This document shows positions 61,184-64,000 of a stretch of 64,000 nucleotides of DNA, in pieces (the stretch's first letter is position 1; each line of letters begins with the position of its first letter). Source of the DNA: Algiphilus sp965216485 (lineage in GTDB: Bacteria > Pseudomonadota > Gammaproteobacteria > Nevskiales > Nevskiaceae); assembly GCF_965216485.1 (NCBI RefSeq), contig NZ_OZ244162.1, positions 558,001-622,000 on the forward strand, read 5' to 3'. The position numbers and the translations under genes were made by a program. The notes under the pieces were generated by a model, which saw only the letters and a program-made list of their open reading frames with translations, was not told where the DNA came from and made no database searches.

Positions 61184-61843
61184 TCAACCCACGGCACGCA
61201 GCGTCGTATCGTTCTCTGCGACCGGGGTTTGCGGTGTCTCCTCGCGAACGCGGGGGATGAGCGTCTGGATCATCAGACGCAAATAGTCATTGAATTGTTG
61301 GTTTTCGGGGATGGCCTCGGGGACATCCCGGCGGATCTGAAGATTGCCCATGAAGGTGGCGTAGGCAAAGGTCGACCAGCGTCGGGCATCCGCCTCCGAC
61401 AGTCCCAGGGCGCGATAGCAGTCCAGCAGAAAGGACAATCGCCGTTCCGAGACACGGCGGACGACCTGTTGGATCGAGGGCCGATCGCTTGCCGCGGCCA
61501 GCGCGAGATAGAGGCGACCCGAGCGATAGCTGGCGTTGGCGGCCTTGAACACGCGGACAATGCGTTCGTAGGGATCGCGCTCGTCACCGACTCGCGCCAT
61601 GATGTCATCGGTCTCCTCGCGCTCCCAGCGCTCCAGCGCGGCTTCGATCAGGGCGTCGCGATTGGCGAAATGCCAATAGAAACTGCCCTTGGTGACACCG
61701 AGCTGGCGTGCCAGTGGCTCGATCGCAACCGCACTCAGCCCGCCTGCGGCCATGGCGTCCAGGGCGGCGGATGCCCAGTCGTCGGCAGTAAGGCTCTGGC
61801 GGTCCGATGTTTGTGGAGATGGTCCGTGCACAGCTGTTCCCAT
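61184..61843 (-). CDS. TetR-family regulator of fadE and the divergent DUF1329 gene
   Basis: A 219-aa protein with a clear TetR HTH (IEPLARQLGVTKGSFYWHFANRDALIEAALERW). The only ATG that fits is at 61843, and it lies inside the first operator palindrome, so the mRNA may be leaderless or a downstream GTG may be used. It precedes fadE on the same strand and is divergent from the DUF1329 gene at 62005. Presumed repressor of both. Confidence 0.85.
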   Translation of the reverse strand: MGTAVHGPSPQTSDRQSLTADDWASAALDAMAAGGLSAVAIEPLARQLGVTKGSFYWHFANRDALIEAALERWEREETDDIMARVGDERDPYERIVRVFKAANASYRSGRLYLALAAASDRPSIQQVVRRVSERRLSFLLDCYRALGLSEADARRWSTFAYATFMGNLQIRRDVPEAIPENQQFNDYLRLMIQTLIPRVREETPQTPVAENDTTLRAVG

Positions 61844-61856
61844 ACGCTTTCGTATG
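61841..61856. promoter_or_regulatory. TetR operator O1
   Basis: CATACGCTTTCGTATG, a perfect inverted repeat CATACG-N4-CGTATG, overlapping the tetR start codon. A second identical-arm copy starts 25 bp away. Confidence 0.75.
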
Positions 61857-61865
61857 GAGTCTAGG

Positions 61866-61881
61866 CATACGGTGGCGTATG
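61866..61881. promoter_or_regulatory. TetR operator O2
   Basis: CATACGGTGGCGTATG, with the same perfect 6-bp arms as O1, 25 bp from it (about 2.4 helical turns), between tetR and the DUF1329 gene. Confidence 0.75.
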
Positions 61882-62004
61882 GTCAAGTGGGGCCTGAATC
61901 TTGTCGAGCCAGAGGCACCGCACATCCGCTCGAATTACTATCGCGTTTACAGACGCATGGCGCGAAGATTACTGTTGGCCCCTACCGTAGAAAGGAGACA
62001 CCGA

Positions 62005-63378
62005 ATGAATCGAATGAGCCGCGGCCTGCTTTGGTCGGCGATGGTGTTGATTACCCCCATGCTGGCCCACGCTGGCGTATCGAAAGAAAAGGCAGCGGAA
62101 CTCGATGCGGGCGGTTCGCTGACGCCGGTCGGTGCGACCCGCGCAGGCAACGCTGACGGCACCATCCCGGCCTGGGAAGGTGGCCTGAAGGAATCGCAGA
62201 TCCCGGACTGCTACGAGGGCGAGGGCTCGCGCTACTGCAACCCCTTCCCCAATGACAAGCCGGTCTACACCGTCACGGCGGAAAACATGGAGCAATACGC
62301 CAACCTGCTCAGCGAAGGGCAGAAGGCAATGTTCAAGCTGCACCCCGAGACCTACAAGATGCCGGTCTACGAGACGCGGCGCACCTTTGCCAATCCGGAA
62401 TGGATTTACGAAGCTACCCGCAAGAATGCGGTGGAAGCAGAGCTCGGTGGCAATGGTGAAGCCCTGCAGGGGGCCATCAACGGCTACCCCTTCCCCATCC
62501 CGGAAAACGGGCATGAGGTCATCTGGAATCACAAGGTGCGCTATCTGGGCCGTTGGGTGCAGCGCTGGAACAATCAGTTCGCCGTCACCCAGGGCGGGCG
62601 CTACAACCAGGTCACCATCCGCGAGGACGTGTACTTCCCGTACAACGATCCCGAGAACGAGATCGAAGACCTGGAAAACGTCATCATCTACTTCCTGCAG
62701 GTGGTCACCGATCCGCCTCGCCTGGCCGGTACCATCACCCTGGTGCACGAGACAATGGACCAGGTCACCGAACCGCGCCGTGCCTGGCAGTACAACCCGG
62801 GCCAGCGCCGTCTGCGCCGTGCGCCGAACGTGGGTTATGACAACCCCGGTACCGCTGCCGACGGTCTGCGCACCAACGACCAGACCGACACCTTCAACGG
62901 TGCCATGGACCGCTACACCTGGAAGCTGGTGGGCAAGCAGGAAATGCTGGTGCCTGCGAACAGCTACGAGCTGCACAGCGACGAGTACAAGTACAGCGAC
63001 ATCATCAAGGAAGGCCACATCAACCAGGATCTGACCCGCTACGAGCGGCGCCGCGTCTGGGTGGTTGATGCCGAAACCAAGCCGGGTACCACGCACATCT
63101 ACAAGCGGCGCAAGTTCTACGTCGACGAGGATGGCTGGCAGATCCGCGCGGTGGACATCTACGATCGCCGCGATGAGCTGTGGCGCTATCAGGAAGCACA
63201 CAGCGTGCTGGCCTATGACAAGCCCTTCGTGATGCCGATGGGCGAAACAATCTACGACCTGCAGAATGGTCGCTATCTGGGGCAGGCCTTCAACAACCAG
63301 CACCCGGAGAACGTCGAGCGTGAATTCGATCGCGACTACTTCCAGCCGTCGAATGTTTCTCGCCAGGCCACGCAGTAA
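62005..63378 (+). CDS. DUF1329 protein, copy 3, with Sec signal peptide
   Basis: A 457-aa DUF1329 protein. Unlike the two copies in the main island it has a Sec-type leader (SRGLLWSAMVLITPMLAHAG, cleavage about residue 23) and starts the mature part with LDAGGSLTPVGATRAGN. The rest follows the family: PAWEGGL, AITxx-less middle, and RKFYVDEDGWQIRAVDIYD. AAAGGAG precedes ATG 62005. It is divergent from tetR-fadE, linking a lipid-carrier-like protein to fatty-acid beta-oxidation control. Confidence 0.83.
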   Translation: MNRMSRGLLWSAMVLITPMLAHAGVSKEKAAELDAGGSLTPVGATRAGNADGTIPAWEGGLKESQIPDCYEGEGSRYCNPFPNDKPVYTVTAENMEQYANLLSEGQKAMFKLHPETYKMPVYETRRTFANPEWIYEATRKNAVEAELGGNGEALQGAINGYPFPIPENGHEVIWNHKVRYLGRWVQRWNNQFAVTQGGRYNQVTIREDVYFPYNDPENEIEDLENVIIYFLQVVTDPPRLAGTITLVHETMDQVTEPRRAWQYNPGQRRLRRAPNVGYDNPGTAADGLRTNDQTDTFNGAMDRYTWKLVGKQEMLVPANSYELHSDEYKYSDIIKEGHINQDLTRYERRRVWVVDAETKPGTTHIYKRRKFYVDEDGWQIRAVDIYDRRDELWRYQEAHSVLAYDKPFVMPMGETIYDLQNGRYLGQAFNNQHPENVEREFDRDYFQPSNVSRQATQ

Positions 63379-63403
63379 GGTCTGATTTGTCGGTGGCATG
63401 AAA

Positions 63404-63441
63404 AAGCCCCGGATCCTTCAGGGATCCGGGGCTTCTTTTTT
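63404..63441 (+). terminator. Rho-independent terminator after DUF1329 copy 3
   Basis: A perfect 13-bp stem AAGCCCCGGATCC / GGATCCGGGGCTT (63404-63416, 63422-63434) with TTCAG loop and a C followed by seven T. Confidence 0.92.
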
Positions 63442-63477
63442 GCGTAAGACCGATTCGGCCAGCCGCTGGGGACGGGC

Positions 63478-63693
63478 CTAATCCTTCCTGTTGCGCTTGA
63501 CGTCGGGGTCCTGCGTCCAGTTGGTGCCGCCCTTGCGACGATCGACCCCGGAACGGCGCGGCTCCTTGTCGAGTTCGAAGCGGATATTGCCCCGACGGTC
63601 CTCAGTATTCTGCCGGCGGTCCTTGCCGGAGCGCCGTTCAACGGTGCGGCGAATGGTCTTTCCAGTGAATCCATCCGATGGATCGGTGCTCAT
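63478..63693 (-). CDS. Small Arg-rich hypothetical protein
   Basis: A 71-aa, highly basic protein with repeated RR/DRR segments (ERRSGKDRRQ, EDRRGN, VDRRKGG). No transmembrane segment or signal. This kind of repeated DRR motif occurs in small uncharacterised proteobacterial proteins. Function unknown; coding status is likely but not certain. Convergent with the terminated DUF1329 gene. Confidence 0.5.
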   Translation of the reverse strand: MSTDPSDGFTGKTIRRTVERRSGKDRRQNTEDRRGNIRFELDKEPRRSGVDRRKGGTNWTQDPDVKRNRKD

Positions 63694-63788
63694 GGCCTGC
63701 AGTCCCTGCGGTATTCATCGAGCAACATACACCCTGCCGCGCCATCTGACGAGCCGCTTTCATCGCGTTGCTGCCACCCTTGGTCTGA

Positions 63789-64000
63789 TCAATCGTCGCA
63801 GGCAGTGCGGCGCGCCTGCCAGAGGGCGTCATGGCGCCGCTGCAGGTCGCCCAGTGTGTGGGCCAGACTCTCGGGCCCGTGCCACACCTGGTTGCGGAAA
63901 TCGGCCACCGACTGAGAGAAGCTGAGCATCTCGGCACTTTGTGCCGTCCACAGCTGCTCAAGTGGTGTGCTGGCCTCGCGCATGGCGCGTGCGAGCAGCT
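63789..64000 (-). CDS. Unidentified protein, N-terminus beyond the window
   Basis: An open frame on the minus strand reaches the right edge of the window; the first in-window ATG (63983) is preceded by in-frame sense codons, so the start is probably outside. The visible ~70 residues are helical (LGDLQRRHDALWQARR) with a Cys-Asp-Asp end. It is not recognised. Confidence 0.45.
   Translation of the reverse strand, partial: LLARAMREASTPLEQLWTAQSAEMLSFSQSVADFRNQVWHGPESLAHTLGDLQRRHDALWQARRTACDD

Overview
The window is GC-rich, densely packed DNA from a gammaproteobacterium. The speA/speE pair, a Pseudomonas-like GlnK, a long FadE-type acyl-CoA dehydrogenase, many DUF1329/DUF1302 proteins and a hairpin-rich tandem repeat of a kind I associate with Xanthomonadales/Nevskiales all fit an aerobic degrader of hydrophobic compounds, perhaps in or near the Nevskiales. 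The taxonomy is inference. I saw no rRNA, tRNA, CRISPR array, prophage or insertion sequence. Both ends cut genes (an amidohydrolase at the left, an unknown protein at the right).

Layout. 1-5.6 kb: mixed genes (YtcJ-like amidohydrolase, HabA/styrene-oxide-isomerase-like membrane protein, a LysR regulator divergent from an HD-domain protein, a zinc peptidase divergent from a GST). 5.7-30.4 kb: the main catabolic island. It holds an envelope module (RND/MMPL exporter-like protein, DUF1329, YCF48-type propeller, DUF1302 outer-membrane protein, second DUF1329), a Baeyer-Villiger monooxygenase (BVMO), an esterase/lactonase, an acyl-CoA synthetase, a PQQ-cytochrome c alcohol dehydrogenase, an aldehyde dehydrogenase, a 634-bp tandem repeat, two SDRs and an MDR reductase, ending with a 923-aa MalT/AlkS-like LuxR regulator. 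30.4-37.3 kb: a second oxidative island (TetR, SDR, P450, DUF3237, second BVMO-like monooxygenase, MDR reductase, [2Fe-2S] ferredoxin, small LuxR protein). 37.3-58.6 kb: mostly housekeeping or solitary genes (GNAT-nitrilase fusion, glycosyltransferase, M13 peptidase, 7TM transglutaminase-like/ATP-grasp pair, DNA glycosylase, speA/speE, CDGSH protein, CPA2 antiporter, PII protein). 58.7-63.4 kb: fadE and its TetR gene divergent from a third DUF1329 gene.

How the genes may work together. In the main island the set matches the classical cyclic-alcohol/ketone route: SDR oxidation of an alcohol to a ketone, BVMO conversion to a lactone or ester, hydrolysis, oxidation of the released omega-alcohol by the quinohaemoprotein dehydrogenase and the aldehyde dehydrogenase, then CoA activation for beta-oxidation. 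The DUF1329/DUF1302/YCF48/RND module would handle the hydrophobic substrate at the envelope. The strongest new signal is a 16-bp imperfect palindrome, consensus CTACCCGWTCGGGTGG, which stands upstream of all four transcription units of this island. In every case it has the same orientation and lies 22-23 bp from a -10-like hexamer, as expected for a class II LuxR-type activator centred near -42. The divergently placed LuxR-family ATPase (27583-30354) is the obvious candidate regulator.

Two further regulatory switches are readable from sequence: paired CATACG-N4-CGTATG palindromes between tetR-fadE and a DUF1329 gene, and a TAGAG/CTCTA palindrome cluster between the second tetR and the P450 island.
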